Source of the DNA: Xylanimonas ulmi
GTDB taxonomy: Bacteria > Actinomycetota > Actinomycetes > Actinomycetales > Cellulomonadaceae
NCBI RefSeq assembly: GCF_004216535.1
Contig: NZ_SGWX01000001.1
Location: 2,542,001 to 2,606,000 of the forward strand
Length of the DNA: 64,000 bases
Direction: 5' to 3'
Shown: piece by piece, positions 28,701 to 37,102 of the stretch
Layout of the letters: each line of letters starts with the position of its first letter
Numbering within the stretch: the stretch's first letter is position 1
Position numbers and translations under genes: made by a program
The notes under the pieces: model-generated
What the model saw: only the letters and a program-made list of their open reading frames with translations
What the model was told of the DNA's origin: nothing
Database searches by the model: none

Positions 28701-28854
28701 TCTGGGCGAGCTCGACGACGACGCGGTCGCGGTAGTAGCCGCGGGCGTGGTCCTCTTCGAGGTTGGCGTCCTCGCGCAGACGGGTGGGTGAGGCGCGCCA
28801 CGCGTCCAGGACGGCGCGGCGCAGCGCCTGCGTGCCGAACGGGTCGGCGGTCAC
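25711..28854 (-). CDS. Large sacsin-like GHKL ATPase protein of unknown function
   Basis: About 1047 residues. The N-terminal Bergerat fold (about 30-230) has an N-box VVELAQNAADAAARAG, a glycine turn AANTGAPLDADAV and a lid GQVGRFGVGFAAVRAVS, as in Hsp90 and sacsin N-domains, so ATP binding is likely. The rest has no motif I recognise apart from a low-complexity Ala/Gly/Ser run around residue 830. The GTG start overlaps the stop of the DUF3027 gene by four bases, so both are translated together. A longer open frame on this strand extends through DUF3027 but is only its shadow. Proteins of this layout recur in actinobacterial genomes without a known function. No signal peptide. Confidence 0.75.
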   Translation of the reverse strand: MTADPFGTQALRRAVLDAWRASPTRLREDANLEEDHARGYYRDRVVVELAQNAADAAARAGVPGRLTLRLDESGDAPVLRAANTGAPLDADAVASLASLRASSKGAGQVGRFGVGFAAVRAVSDDVTIRSATGGVRFSAAATRAQVSEAGIDTPPGHLAVLRLPFAAEPAPGDGAVVELTLRDREAVEAVRAQLDAVDDALLLALPALAQVVIEVDGEGRRMLDDVGSRWLTRHADGELAADDVADLPTEQRRTAWSLVWALPRSASSGGALGSTGDAAPSRRGVLYAPTPTDVPLTFPALLVATFPVDPGRRRVLPGRATERLAAAAGRAYAALLADVAAEHGAQALALVPGDLPAGEVDAAIREAAIDALRTTPLLPAGDGALIAPRDAVLLVGPLGQDADVAAVLGAVPLATPLHTTARRLGARVAPVADLLEDLPSGMAPAQWRAVYAALAPHAADPAVREALAGAAVPLADGRVAHGARGLVMPATASEPTGSSAAARPHPQGTDAAASALRAAEALGVRVVHPEATHPVLERVGAAPFDPRAVLADPAVRSTALAAAQEALDAGGEPGPVSFERAGRGSGLDADGAPDVVDAVLWLAGAGAGAGSGAGSGSGGAPFWVGEMPVRVVAGGLAALRETALPGSWAATHLDALDVVDPREVAAFGAAALRAAGTHDGLDLYTVRDVVTPGPDDEPDPANEDDPAGWLAGWSDYLGALADHWGPDVLFDELDAVADLDAVAEGSWPDALARIASDPDLRRTLLAAPRPGAGARRGAGPAPSYTAWWLRRRLGAPFALHDDVPLLPPVPAAARGLDDEALRALGGVGSLGDVGPDDWPTVLDALPPVGASLPLADAFAVWRGLAAIAADLAPEARASALASLPDRLPALRGGAIVVADADDVVVAPASRWAQLGPVLPAPPGAVDALADLLDLPVAQDRAPDTAPGDAGQDFGHDGGGEPQPIDARVAALDPRLPASWRRHDRLTVAGVPVAYWAHDGVAHATSEDALAGALADLLGAPHLAAALARALAQPEDAQAVWTSLAWGG

Positions 28855-29699
28855 TCCGCCTCGGGGGCCACTTCGGGGTCGGCGGGCGCGTCGCCCTGGC
28901 CCGGGGAGGCCTTCGCCTCGGCGGGCGGCGTGACGAGCTCCAGGGTCATCTCGTCGATCAGGGGGTCGGCGGCCGGCCAGTCGGACGGGCCTGACTCCAC
29001 GTCGGTCTCGGAGTGGGCGCCGCAGCCGTGGTCGAGCGAGACGACCTTGCCGTCGTCGGGCGACCACGGGTTGGCGCACACCGCGAACAGCTGCCCCAGC
29101 GGACCGGCGATCGGCACGAGGTAGCCGCACGACACGCACTCGGCGGCCGACGCCACCGCGCCCGCCGACGTCGGACCCTGCGAGCCGCGGTACCAGCGTT
29201 GCGCGGCGTCCTCGCGGCCCCGCGGCGACAGCACGCGCGCCCGGGCCAGCGCCAACTCCTCGATCGCCACCTCGTCGGCCTCGGGGTCGCCCGTGGGCTG
29301 ATACCCGGGCTCGAGCCGCGGGTCGTCGGCCTGGAACGGCATCACGTCGCCCGGGCCGATGTCGCCGGGGCGCAGCCGCTCCGACCACGGCAGCCAGGCC
29401 GGGGAGAGCAGCGCGCCATCGCCGGGCAGCAGCTCGACCTCGCACACCGTCGCGCTGCGCCCGCGCGGCACGCGCGCCAGCGTCACGACCCACGCCCAGC
29501 CCTGGTAGCCGCGCATCGCCGCGGCGAAACGGTGCGAGACCAACCGTTCGGCGTCGATCACCACGCCGAGGTGCTCACCCACGTCCGACGGAGACTCCGC
29601 GACCTGCTGCGCGGCCGCGCGCGCGAGATCGACGGCGCCCGACAGCACCGCCTCCTTGGCGGCACGACGGGGACGGGCCGGGGCCTCGGCAGCACTCAC
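28851..29699 (-). CDS. DUF3027 family protein
   Basis: A 282-residue protein of the actinobacterial DUF3027 family. Recognisable segments are MRGYQGWAWVVTLARVPRG and CEVELLPGDGALLSPAWLPW. Cysteines in AECVSCGYLVPI and a later VCAN, with His in DHGCGAHSE, resemble a zinc site. The C-terminus is acidic and Pro-rich. It overlaps the downstream ATPase gene by four bases (stop TGA inside GTGA) and lies 14 bases from the end of the cold-shock-domain gene. No function is known; its operon partners suggest a shared cellular process. Confidence 0.85.
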   Translation of the reverse strand: MSAAEAPARPRRAAKEAVLSGAVDLARAAAQQVAESPSDVGEHLGVVIDAERLVSHRFAAAMRGYQGWAWVVTLARVPRGRSATVCEVELLPGDGALLSPAWLPWSERLRPGDIGPGDVMPFQADDPRLEPGYQPTGDPEADEVAIEELALARARVLSPRGREDAAQRWYRGSQGPTSAGAVASAAECVSCGYLVPIAGPLGQLFAVCANPWSPDDGKVVSLDHGCGAHSETDVESGPSDWPAADPLIDEMTLELVTPPAEAKASPGQGDAPADPEVAPEAE

Positions 29700-29713
29700 A
29701 GACGTATTGTCCC

Positions 29714-30097
29714 TCAGGCCTCGAAGTCGTCGGCCACGGCGCGCAGCAGCTTCGCCACGCGCTCCCCGGCGTTGCCGTCGGGATAGCGGCCGTGCTTGAG
29801 CGCGTCGCCCACCCGGTCGAGCACCTTGATCAGGTCCTCGACGATGGTCGCCATCTCGGTGGGCGCCTTGCGCTTGGCCTTGGCGACCGACGGCGCGGCG
29901 TCGAGCACCTTGACCGCGAGCGCCGACGGGCCACGGCGGCCGTCGGCCACCCCGTAGTCGACGCGCGTGCCTGGCTTGGGGTTGCTGGCCTCCGCGGGCA
30001 GGACCGAGGCGTGCAGGAAGACCTCGCTGCCGTCGTCGCCGGCGATGAAGCCGAACCCGCGCGTCTCGTCAAACCACTTGACCTTGCCGGTGGGCAC
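29714..30097 (-). CDS. Cold-shock-domain protein with C-terminal extension
   Basis: About 127 residues. Residues 1-65 form a cold-shock domain with the RNA-binding motifs GKVKWFD and GFGFIAGDDG and later EVFLHASVL. The remaining half is a helical extension not found in CspA. I prefer the GTG at 30097, which has GAGG five bases before it; a GTG at 30130 would add 11 residues. It probably binds single-stranded RNA or DNA. It is the first gene of the series with DUF3027 and the GHKL ATPase, and is divergent from the helicase-associated gene. Confidence 0.85.
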   Translation of the reverse strand: MPTGKVKWFDETRGFGFIAGDDGSEVFLHASVLPAEASNPKPGTRVDYGVADGRRGPSALAVKVLDAAPSVAKAKRKAPTEMATIVEDLIKVLDRVGDALKHGRYPDGNAGERVAKLLRAVADDFEA

Positions 30098-30269
30098 CGT
30101 GACCTCGTTCTCGTCGCTGTCTCTCACCACCGCACGCGGGCGTGCGGGGCCGCGACCCGTGCGGGCCGGAGTCCCAGGCTACCGGCCGCCGCCCACCCAG
30201 GGACACCGAAGCGACCGCGGCGGGTCCTGGCGCGCCACGGCACGTCCGCACACGCGTAGCATCGTGAGG

Positions 30270-32882
30270 ATGGCCTCATTCTCCGACGCCGTGCGCGACC
30301 TGTCCGACGACGCGCTCGTTGGTCTGCTGCGCGCGCGTCCCGACCTGGCCTCCCCCTCCCCCTCGACGCTGCGCTCGCTCGCCGCGCGCGCCTCGTCGCG
30401 CACCTCGCTCGAGCGCGCGCTCGCGCAGGCCGACACCCCGACCATCCAGGCGCTGGAGGCCGTGCTCGCGCTTGAGGACGTGCTGCCCGCGGTGCGCGCC
30501 GACGACGTCGCCGCGGCCGTCGGCGCACGGGAGCCCGACGACGTCGCCGCCGTCGCGCGGCTGCTGGACGCGGCCGGCGCGCAGGCGCTGGTGTGGCTCG
30601 CCGCACCCGCCGACGCGGCGCCCGACTGCCCCGAGACGCCCGCCCCGGCGCTGCGCGCCGCGCCGGGGCTGAGCGAGCTGCTCGGCCCGTACCCCGCGGG
30701 GCTCGGCCCGGTGCGTGAGCACGCCGAGCACGCCGAGCACCCCGCGCCCGAGCGCCCCGAGCGCCTGCGCCCTGAGAGCCAGCGACCGGAACCGTCGGCC
30801 AGCGGCGCCACGCCCCACGCCGTCTCCGCAGCGCTCGACGTCGTCACGGCCCCCGCCCGCGCGGTGCTCGACGCGCTCGCCTGGGGACCCCCGATCGGCA
30901 CGCTCCCGCCCACCGGCACACCCGCGCGGGCGGGCGTCGACGAACTGCTGCGCGCCGGGCTGCTCACCGCGGGCGAGGGCGAGACGGTGGTGCTGCCGCG
31001 CGACGTCGGCCTCGCACTGCGCGGCGGGCGCACCCACGCCGACCCGCGCCTGGCCCCTCCCACGCCCGAGGGCCGCCGCCCCGTCACCGCCCAGACCGCC
31101 GACGCCGAGGCCGCGAGCGCCGCGCTCGACGCCGTCCGCCTCGTCGACACGCTGCTGACCTCCTGGCAGGAGACCCCGCCGCCGGTCCTGCGCTCGGGCG
31201 GCCTGGGCGTGCGCGACCTGCGCCGCGCCGCCCAGACGCTCGGCGTCGCGGAGGCGACCGCCGCATCCGTCGTCGAGCTGGCCGCCGCGGCGGGCCTGGT
31301 GGACACCGACGGCGGCGGCATCTCGCCCCCCGCGCGGCGGTCCGGCACGTGGGGCGCCTCGTCCGGCGTCGACGCCCCGCCGTCGTACGTGCCCACCACG
31401 CGCGCCGACGAGTGGGACGAGGCCGAGGCGGCCGAGCGCTGGGCCATGCTCGCCGTCGCATGGGCCGGCAGCCGCCGGATGCCCTGGCTCGCGGGCACCC
31501 GCGACGAGCGCGGGGCCACGCGCGCCCCGCTCAGCACAGACCTGAGCCGCGCCTGGGTGCGGCGCCTGCGCCTGCAGACCCTCGCGGCGCTCGCCCACCT
31601 GGAGGGCGTGTCCGCCACCCCCGACGACGTCGCCGTGGACCTCGCCTGGCGCTCCCCGCGCGCCGTGCCGCCGCGCGAGGCCGTCGACGGACTGCTGCGC
31701 GAGGCCGCCCTGCTCGGAGTGACCGGCGCGGGCGCGCTCGCCGCGACGGGCCGGGCGGTCCTCGCGCTGCTCGACGGCGGCGAGTCGGGTGACGCGGGCG
31801 AGGCCGTCGACGGGCAGGAGGCGGAGGCGGCGCTCGCGGGCACGCTGCGCGCCATGCTGCCCCCGGCCGTCGAGGAGGTGCTGCTGCAGGGCGACCTCAC
31901 GGGGATCGTGCCCGGGCGCCCCTCGCGCGAGCTGGCCGAGCTGCTCGACCGCGCGGCCGACGTCGAGTCACGCGGGGCGGCCACGACCGTCCGGTTCACG
32001 CCCACCTCGGTCACGCGCGCACTCGACGCGGGCCTGACGGGCGAGGAGCTGCTGGCCGAGCTCGCACGCCGCTCCCCCGTGCCCGTGCCGCAGCCGCTCG
32101 ACTATCTGGTGCGCGACACCGCGCGGCGGCACGCGTCGCTGCGCGTCGGGGCGGCGTCGTCGTACGTGCGCTCCGCCGACCCGGCCGCGCTGGCCGGGCT
32201 GGTCGAGGACCTGCGGCTGGCCGACCTGGGCCTGGTCCGGCTCGCGCCCACCGTCGTGGCCGCCGCTGTGCCCGCCGCCCGGCTCCAGGCGGCGCTGCGC
32301 GAGCGCGGCCTGCTCGCCGCGTTGGAGGGGCCCGACGGGCGCCCGCTCGGCCGGCTGGACCGCCCCGAGCGGATCGAGCGCGGCGGGGCCCGCGCCGTCC
32401 GCTCCCCGTACGCGACCGCGGGCGCCCCGACGTCGGACGGCCAACGACGCGCGCTGGTCGAGCGGCTTCGGCTGGCCGACGGCGCGGGGCGGCGCTCGCC
32501 TTTCGCCTCGACCGCGGCGGGCGTGGGCGGCGTCGCCATCTCGGCGCTGGGCCGCACGCCGCCGGCCGCCTCAGGCGGGCCGGGCGCGTCGCGCCAACCG
32601 AGCGGCCACGGCGCGGCGGCCACGCAGGACGCACCGCACGCGCCAGATGACGGCGCCGCGGGAACAGCCACGCCGGGCGACGCGTTGGCCCTGCTGCGCG
32701 ACGCGGTCCGCGACGGCGACCACGTGTGGCTTGAGCTCGTCGACGGCCACGGCCGTCCGCTGCGTCGGCGGGTCCGCCCGCTGCGTGTGGAGGCCGGACG
32801 CCTGCGCGCGCTCGACACCGCCCGTGACGCCGAGCTCACCGTGGCGGTCCACCGCATCTCGCACGTCGAGCCGGACTCGTGA
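30270..32882 (+). CDS. Helicase-associated (Helicase_C_3 / XPB-like N-domain) protein
   Basis: About 870 residues. The start, MASFSDAVRDLSDDALVGLLRARPDL, and the segment near residue 600 on (GNxR-like VPGRPSRELAEL, with RFTPTSVTRALDAGLTG) match the actinobacterial helicase-associated proteins (PF13625 type) that lie next to XPB. No Walker A motif is visible, so it is not itself a helicase. The C-terminal end resembles a small WYL-like beta domain (DGDHVWLELVDGHGRPL). GAGG precedes the ATG. It is followed 76 bases later by the XPB gene and the pair recurs in mycobacteria (Rv0862c-Rv0861c arrangement). It may be the accessory or targeting subunit of XPB. Confidence 0.75.
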   Translation: MASFSDAVRDLSDDALVGLLRARPDLASPSPSTLRSLAARASSRTSLERALAQADTPTIQALEAVLALEDVLPAVRADDVAAAVGAREPDDVAAVARLLDAAGAQALVWLAAPADAAPDCPETPAPALRAAPGLSELLGPYPAGLGPVREHAEHAEHPAPERPERLRPESQRPEPSASGATPHAVSAALDVVTAPARAVLDALAWGPPIGTLPPTGTPARAGVDELLRAGLLTAGEGETVVLPRDVGLALRGGRTHADPRLAPPTPEGRRPVTAQTADAEAASAALDAVRLVDTLLTSWQETPPPVLRSGGLGVRDLRRAAQTLGVAEATAASVVELAAAAGLVDTDGGGISPPARRSGTWGASSGVDAPPSYVPTTRADEWDEAEAAERWAMLAVAWAGSRRMPWLAGTRDERGATRAPLSTDLSRAWVRRLRLQTLAALAHLEGVSATPDDVAVDLAWRSPRAVPPREAVDGLLREAALLGVTGAGALAATGRAVLALLDGGESGDAGEAVDGQEAEAALAGTLRAMLPPAVEEVLLQGDLTGIVPGRPSRELAELLDRAADVESRGAATTVRFTPTSVTRALDAGLTGEELLAELARRSPVPVPQPLDYLVRDTARRHASLRVGAASSYVRSADPAALAGLVEDLRLADLGLVRLAPTVVAAAVPAARLQAALRERGLLAALEGPDGRPLGRLDRPERIERGGARAVRSPYATAGAPTSDGQRRALVERLRLADGAGRRSPFASTAAGVGGVAISALGRTPPAASGGPGASRQPSGHGAAATQDAPHAPDDGAAGTATPGDALALLRDAVRDGDHVWLELVDGHGRPLRRRVRPLRVEAGRLRALDTARDAELTVAVHRISHVEPDS

Positions 32883-32958
32883 CCGACGAGCGTCCCGCAA
32901 TGTCGGCTTCCCGGGCCGCAACACCGACAATCCGGGACGCTCGCGAAAGGAAGTGCCG

Positions 32959-34635
32959 ATGGCCAACGGGCCACTGATCGTCCAGTCGGACAAGTCGCTG
33001 CTGCTGGAGGTCGAGCATCCGCTCGCCGACGAGTGCCGCAGGGCCATCGCGCCGTTCGCGGAGTTGGAGCGCGCTCCCGAGCACGTGCACACCTACCGGC
33101 TGACCAACCTGGGGCTGTGGAACGCGCGCGCCGCGGGGCACGACGCCGAGCAGGTCGTCGACACCCTCATGACGTACTCGCGCTACCCGGTGCCGCACGC
33201 GCTGCTGGTCGACGTCGCCGAGACCATGTCGCGCTACGGGCGCCTGACCCTGCACGCCCACCCCACGCACGGGCTGGTGCTGCAGGCCTCCGACCGCGCG
33301 GTGCTCGCCGAGGTGCTCAAGTCCAAGCGCACCGCAGGCCTGCTGGGCGAGCGCGTCGACGACGAGACGGTCGTCGTCCACCCCTCCGAGCGCGGCCACC
33401 TCAAGCAGGTGCTGGTCAAGCTCGGCTGGCCGGCCGAGGACCTCGCCGGGTACGTCGACGGCGAGAAGCACCCCATCGACCTGTCGACGCAGGCCACCCC
33501 GATCGGAGAGGCCGGGGCGGCGAAGCACTGGGAGATGCGGCCCTACCAGGCGCACGCGGTCGACGCGTTCTGGTTCGGCGGCTCAGGCGTCGTCGTGCTG
33601 CCGTGCGGGGCGGGCAAGACCATCGTGGGCGCCGGCGCCATGGCCAAGTCGGGCACGACGACGCTCATCCTCGTGACCAACACCGTCAGCGCGCGGCAGT
33701 GGAAGGACGAGCTCATCCGCCGCACCACGCTGACCGAGGAGGAGATCGGCGAGTACTCGGGCACGCGCAAGGAGATCAAGCCGGTCACCATCGCGACCTA
33801 CCAGGTGCTGACCACCAAGCGCAAAGGGGTCTACGCGCACCTGGAGCTGCTCGACGCGCGCGACTGGGGCCTGATCGTCTACGACGAGGTACACCTGCTG
33901 CCCGCCCCGATCTTCCGCATGACGGCGGACCTGCAGGCCCGGAGGCGCCTGGGCCTGACCGCGACCCTGGTGCGCGAGGACGGGCGCGAGGACGAGGTGT
34001 TCTCGCTCATCGGCCCCAAGCGCTACGACGCGCCGTGGAAGGACATCGAGGCGCAGGGCTACATCGCCCCGGCCGACTGCGTCGAGGTGCGCCTGACCCT
34101 GCCCGAGTCCGACCGCATGACCTACGCCGTGGCCGAGCCCGAGGACAAGTACCGGCTCGCGGCGACGGCGTCGGGCAAGAACCTGGTCGTCGAGCGCATC
34201 GTCGAGCGGCACCCCGACGACCAGGTGCTTGTCATCGGGCAGTACCTGGACCAGTTGGAGGAGCTCTCGCAGCACCTGAACGCGCCGCTCATCACGGGCG
34301 CCACGACGGTGCGCGAGCGGCAGCGGCTGTTCGACGCGTTCCGCTCGGGTGAGGTGTCACGGCTCGTGGTCAGCAAGGTCGCCAACTTCTCGATCGACCT
34401 GCCCGAGGCGTCGGTGGCGATCCAGGTCTCGGGGTCGTTCGGCTCGCGGCAGGAGGAGGCCCAGCGCCTGGGCCGCGTCATGCGCCCCAAGCACGACGGG
34501 CGCACCGCCCACTTCTACGCCGTCGTCGCGCGCGACACCGTCGACCAGGACTTCGCCGCCCACCGCCAGCGCTTCCTGGCCGAACAGGGCTACGCCTACC
34601 GCATTGTGGACGCGGAGGACTTGGAGGCCGTGTAG
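32959..34635 (+). CDS. DNA repair helicase XPB
   Basis: A 558-residue superfamily 2 helicase of the XPB/ERCC3 type. The N-terminal DNA-damage-recognition domain is followed by Walker A VVLPCGAGKTIV (about 212-222), the DExH box IVYDEVHLLPAP (about 308), motif III LGLTATLVREDGRED with the XPB-specific RED, and motif VI EAQRLGRVMRPKHDGR. It unwinds DNA with 3'-5' polarity in known mycobacterial members. AAAGGAAG precedes the ATG at 32959. It is the second gene of the helicase pair. The 3' end of the gene recurs as a short repeat in the following intergenic region. Confidence 0.95.
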   Translation: MANGPLIVQSDKSLLLEVEHPLADECRRAIAPFAELERAPEHVHTYRLTNLGLWNARAAGHDAEQVVDTLMTYSRYPVPHALLVDVAETMSRYGRLTLHAHPTHGLVLQASDRAVLAEVLKSKRTAGLLGERVDDETVVVHPSERGHLKQVLVKLGWPAEDLAGYVDGEKHPIDLSTQATPIGEAGAAKHWEMRPYQAHAVDAFWFGGSGVVVLPCGAGKTIVGAGAMAKSGTTTLILVTNTVSARQWKDELIRRTTLTEEEIGEYSGTRKEIKPVTIATYQVLTTKRKGVYAHLELLDARDWGLIVYDEVHLLPAPIFRMTADLQARRRLGLTATLVREDGREDEVFSLIGPKRYDAPWKDIEAQGYIAPADCVEVRLTLPESDRMTYAVAEPEDKYRLAATASGKNLVVERIVERHPDDQVLVIGQYLDQLEELSQHLNAPLITGATTVRERQRLFDAFRSGEVSRLVVSKVANFSIDLPEASVAIQVSGSFGSRQEEAQRLGRVMRPKHDGRTAHFYAVVARDTVDQDFAAHRQRFLAEQGYAYRIVDAEDLEAV

Positions 34636-34830
34636 CGCAGGGTGGAGACCGAGGTCCGAGGCCTGGCCCAAAGCGCAGCGGACGGTGGGGGCCGAGGAAC
34701 GAGGCACCCGCCGGAAGCGGAGCGTAGGGCCAGGCCGACCGACAACACGAGGTATCCGCCCGGAGCGGAACGGACTCCAAGTCCGACCCAAAGAACACGA
34801 GGACTTGGAGGCCGCGCAGAGGCCGCGCAG
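34636..34830. repeat. Imperfect ~50-base tandem repeats after the XPB gene
   Basis: About four degenerate units, recognised by CGAGG at roughly 50-base spacing followed by GCCC/CCGCCCGGAGCGGAACGG-like text. GAGGACTTGGAGGCCG at 34616-34631, the last codons of XPB, recurs at 34799-34814. No gene is supported. The inverted pair AGGCCTGGCCC and GGGCCAGGCC (34661-34737) might form a long-loop hairpin. Confidence 0.6.
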
Positions 34831-34920
34831 CGTCCCCGGTCCGTCATCGCGCGCCTGGTCAGTGGGCGAATACCGTTCACCCCGATTGCGCCCGGTTGAC
34901 GCGGACGGCACGATCGAGGC

Positions 34921-37005
34921 GTGAGCCCTGCCGTCACGAGCACGCCGCGCCGCGCGCCCGCACCCCTCGCCGCCCTCGCCGTCGTCCTGCTGGGGGGCGC
35001 GCTCGCGCTCGCCCCGGCGCTCGCGCCCGACGCCGTCGCCCCCGCCGTGCTGAGCGCCGCGCACGCCGACCAGCCGCTGTCGACGCTCGACGGTGAGATC
35101 ACCGACCGGGTGGACGCGCTCGGCGAGCGCACGTCCGACGTGCAGGCGGCGCTCGACCGCGTCGCGGACGCCACGACGTACCGCCTGTTCGTGGTCTACG
35201 TCGACTCCTTCGACGGGCAGGACGGGCGCGGCTGGGCGAACCAGACGGCGAACGCGGCGCACCTGGGCCTCAACGACGTGCTGCTCGCGGTCGCGACCGA
35301 GGAGCGGTCGTTCGGCCTGTCGGTCGACAACAACACCTCGCTGACCACGCAGGACCAGGAGGCCATCGAGAACGCCGCCGTCGACAAGCTGCGGGCCGCC
35401 GCGAACGCCCCGGACGGCGAGGGCGACTGGGCCGCGGCGGCGATCGCGGCCGCGGACGCTCTGGTCGACGTCGCGGGCGGTGGCTCGGGCGGCGGTTCGG
35501 GCGCGGCGGCGCTCGCGGTGGGCGGCGTCGCCGTCGTCGGCGGTGTGGGCGGTTGGCTGTGGTGGCGCCGCCGGCGCAAGGCCGCGGGCCAGCAGGCGGC
35601 CACGAGCCAGGACGAGCTCGCGCGGCTGAGCACCGAGGAGCTCGACAAGCGCGCGGCGAGCGCGCTGGTCGAGATCGACGACGCGCTCAAGACGTCCGAG
35701 CAGGAGCTCGGGTTCGCCCAGGCCGAGTTCGGTGTCGAGGCGACACGCGAGTTCGAGGGCGTGCTCGCTCAGGCCAAGTCGGATGTGTCCGAGGCGTTCG
35801 TGCTGCGCCAGCACCTCGACGACGAGACTCCCGACCCCGAGGCGCAGCGCCGCGAGTGGCTCGCGCAGATCATCCGGTTGGTCGACGGGGCGGGCGACGC
35901 GCTCGACGCGCAGACGTCGTCGTTCGACGACCTGCGCAAGCTCGCCGAGCGCGCGCCGCAGGTGCTCGACGAGACCGCCCAGCGCGCCGACGAGATCACC
36001 GCGCGCATCGCGGTGTCGCACCAGGCCCTCGCCACCCTCGCGGCCACCTACCCGGCGTCCGCGCTCGTGTCGGTCATGTCCAACCCCGAGCAGGCCTCGG
36101 CGCTCGTCGAGGGCGCGCGCGCCGCCGTCGGGCAGGGGCGCGAGGCGCTGGAGCGCAAGGACCGCAACACCGCCGTCGCGCAGGCGCGCGGCGCGCAGAA
36201 CGCGCTGGGGCAGGCGGTGCGCCTGCTCGACGCCGTCGACAACGCGGGCCAGGACCTCGCCGAGGCGGGGCCCAAGCTCGACAAGGGCATCTTGTCGATC
36301 ACGCAGGACATCGCCGACGCCGCACGCCTGGCGCCGATCATCGCCGCGGCGGGTGACGCGACGGTCGACCCGGCGACGGCGGAGGCGCGCGCCGCGGTCA
36401 CCCAGGCGCAGACGGCCCGGCACGGCGGCGACCCGCTCGCCGCGCTCGCGCGCCTGACCGCGGCCGAGGCGGCGCTCGACAAGGCCCTGGAGCCGGCGCG
36501 CGCCAAGGCCGAGGCCGACGCCCGCGCGGCCGCCCTGCTGCGCGACACGCTCGGTCGCGTCGAGTCGCAGGTGCGCGCGACCGACGACTTCATCTCGACG
36601 CGCCGCCAGGCGGTGGGGCCCGACGCGCGCACGCGGCTGGCCGAGGCGATCCGGCTCATCGGCGAGGCGCACGCACTGCAGCAGTCCGACCCCTCCCGCG
36701 CGCTGGCCCGCGCGCAGGAGGCCGAGGCGCACGCGCGCGCGGCCGCCCAGCTCGCGCAGAACGACGTCTCGGGCTGGGGGCAGCAGCAGGGCGGTGGGCC
36801 GAATATCGGCGGCATGGTGCTCGGCGGCATCCTGATCGACTCGATCCTGCGCGGGTCGGGCGGCGGCATCGCCGGTGGGCGCCCACGCTCCGGCGGGGGC
36901 TTCGGCGGCGGGTTCGGCGGCGGCGGATTCGGCGGCGGGCGCTCGGGAGGCGGCGGCGGGAGCTTCGGCGGCGGACGCTCCGGGGGGCGCGGCGGCCGAT
37001 TCTGA
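34921..37005 (+). CDS. Secreted/membrane TPM-domain protein
   Basis: A 694-residue protein. A signal segment LAALAVVLLGGALALAPALA is followed by a TPM domain (about 50-180; YRLFVVYVDSFDG), an extracytoplasmic fold of YgcG/Psb32-type proteins. A membrane helix (about 200-220, VAVVGGVGGWLWW) precedes a basic stop-transfer run. About 420 residues of helical coiled coil follow in the cytoplasm. The C-terminus is a glycine-rich tail with repeated GGFGGG-type units. The GTG start at 34921 follows CGAGGC. It precedes a PspA gene with which it is probably co-transcribed; both would act at the membrane under envelope stress. Confidence 0.85.
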   Translation: MSPAVTSTPRRAPAPLAALAVVLLGGALALAPALAPDAVAPAVLSAAHADQPLSTLDGEITDRVDALGERTSDVQAALDRVADATTYRLFVVYVDSFDGQDGRGWANQTANAAHLGLNDVLLAVATEERSFGLSVDNNTSLTTQDQEAIENAAVDKLRAAANAPDGEGDWAAAAIAAADALVDVAGGGSGGGSGAAALAVGGVAVVGGVGGWLWWRRRRKAAGQQAATSQDELARLSTEELDKRAASALVEIDDALKTSEQELGFAQAEFGVEATREFEGVLAQAKSDVSEAFVLRQHLDDETPDPEAQRREWLAQIIRLVDGAGDALDAQTSSFDDLRKLAERAPQVLDETAQRADEITARIAVSHQALATLAATYPASALVSVMSNPEQASALVEGARAAVGQGREALERKDRNTAVAQARGAQNALGQAVRLLDAVDNAGQDLAEAGPKLDKGILSITQDIADAARLAPIIAAAGDATVDPATAEARAAVTQAQTARHGGDPLAALARLTAAEAALDKALEPARAKAEADARAAALLRDTLGRVESQVRATDDFISTRRQAVGPDARTRLAEAIRLIGEAHALQQSDPSRALARAQEAEAHARAAAQLAQNDVSGWGQQQGGGPNIGGMVLGGILIDSILRGSGGGIAGGRPRSGGGFGGGFGGGGFGGGRSGGGGGSFGGGRSGGRGGRF

Positions 37006-37102
37006 CCAGGACCGGCGTCAGCGGACCACGAACCGGCCGGCGCCCGAGCACCACGGCATCACCTGAGCACGGCCTCATCACTGACGAGAAAGGCACCATC
37101 CC

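Noticed and set aside
34357-36732. 791-codon minus-strand frame opposite the TPM gene
   Set aside because: Antisense shadow; the plus-strand TPM protein has signal peptide, domain and glycine tail.
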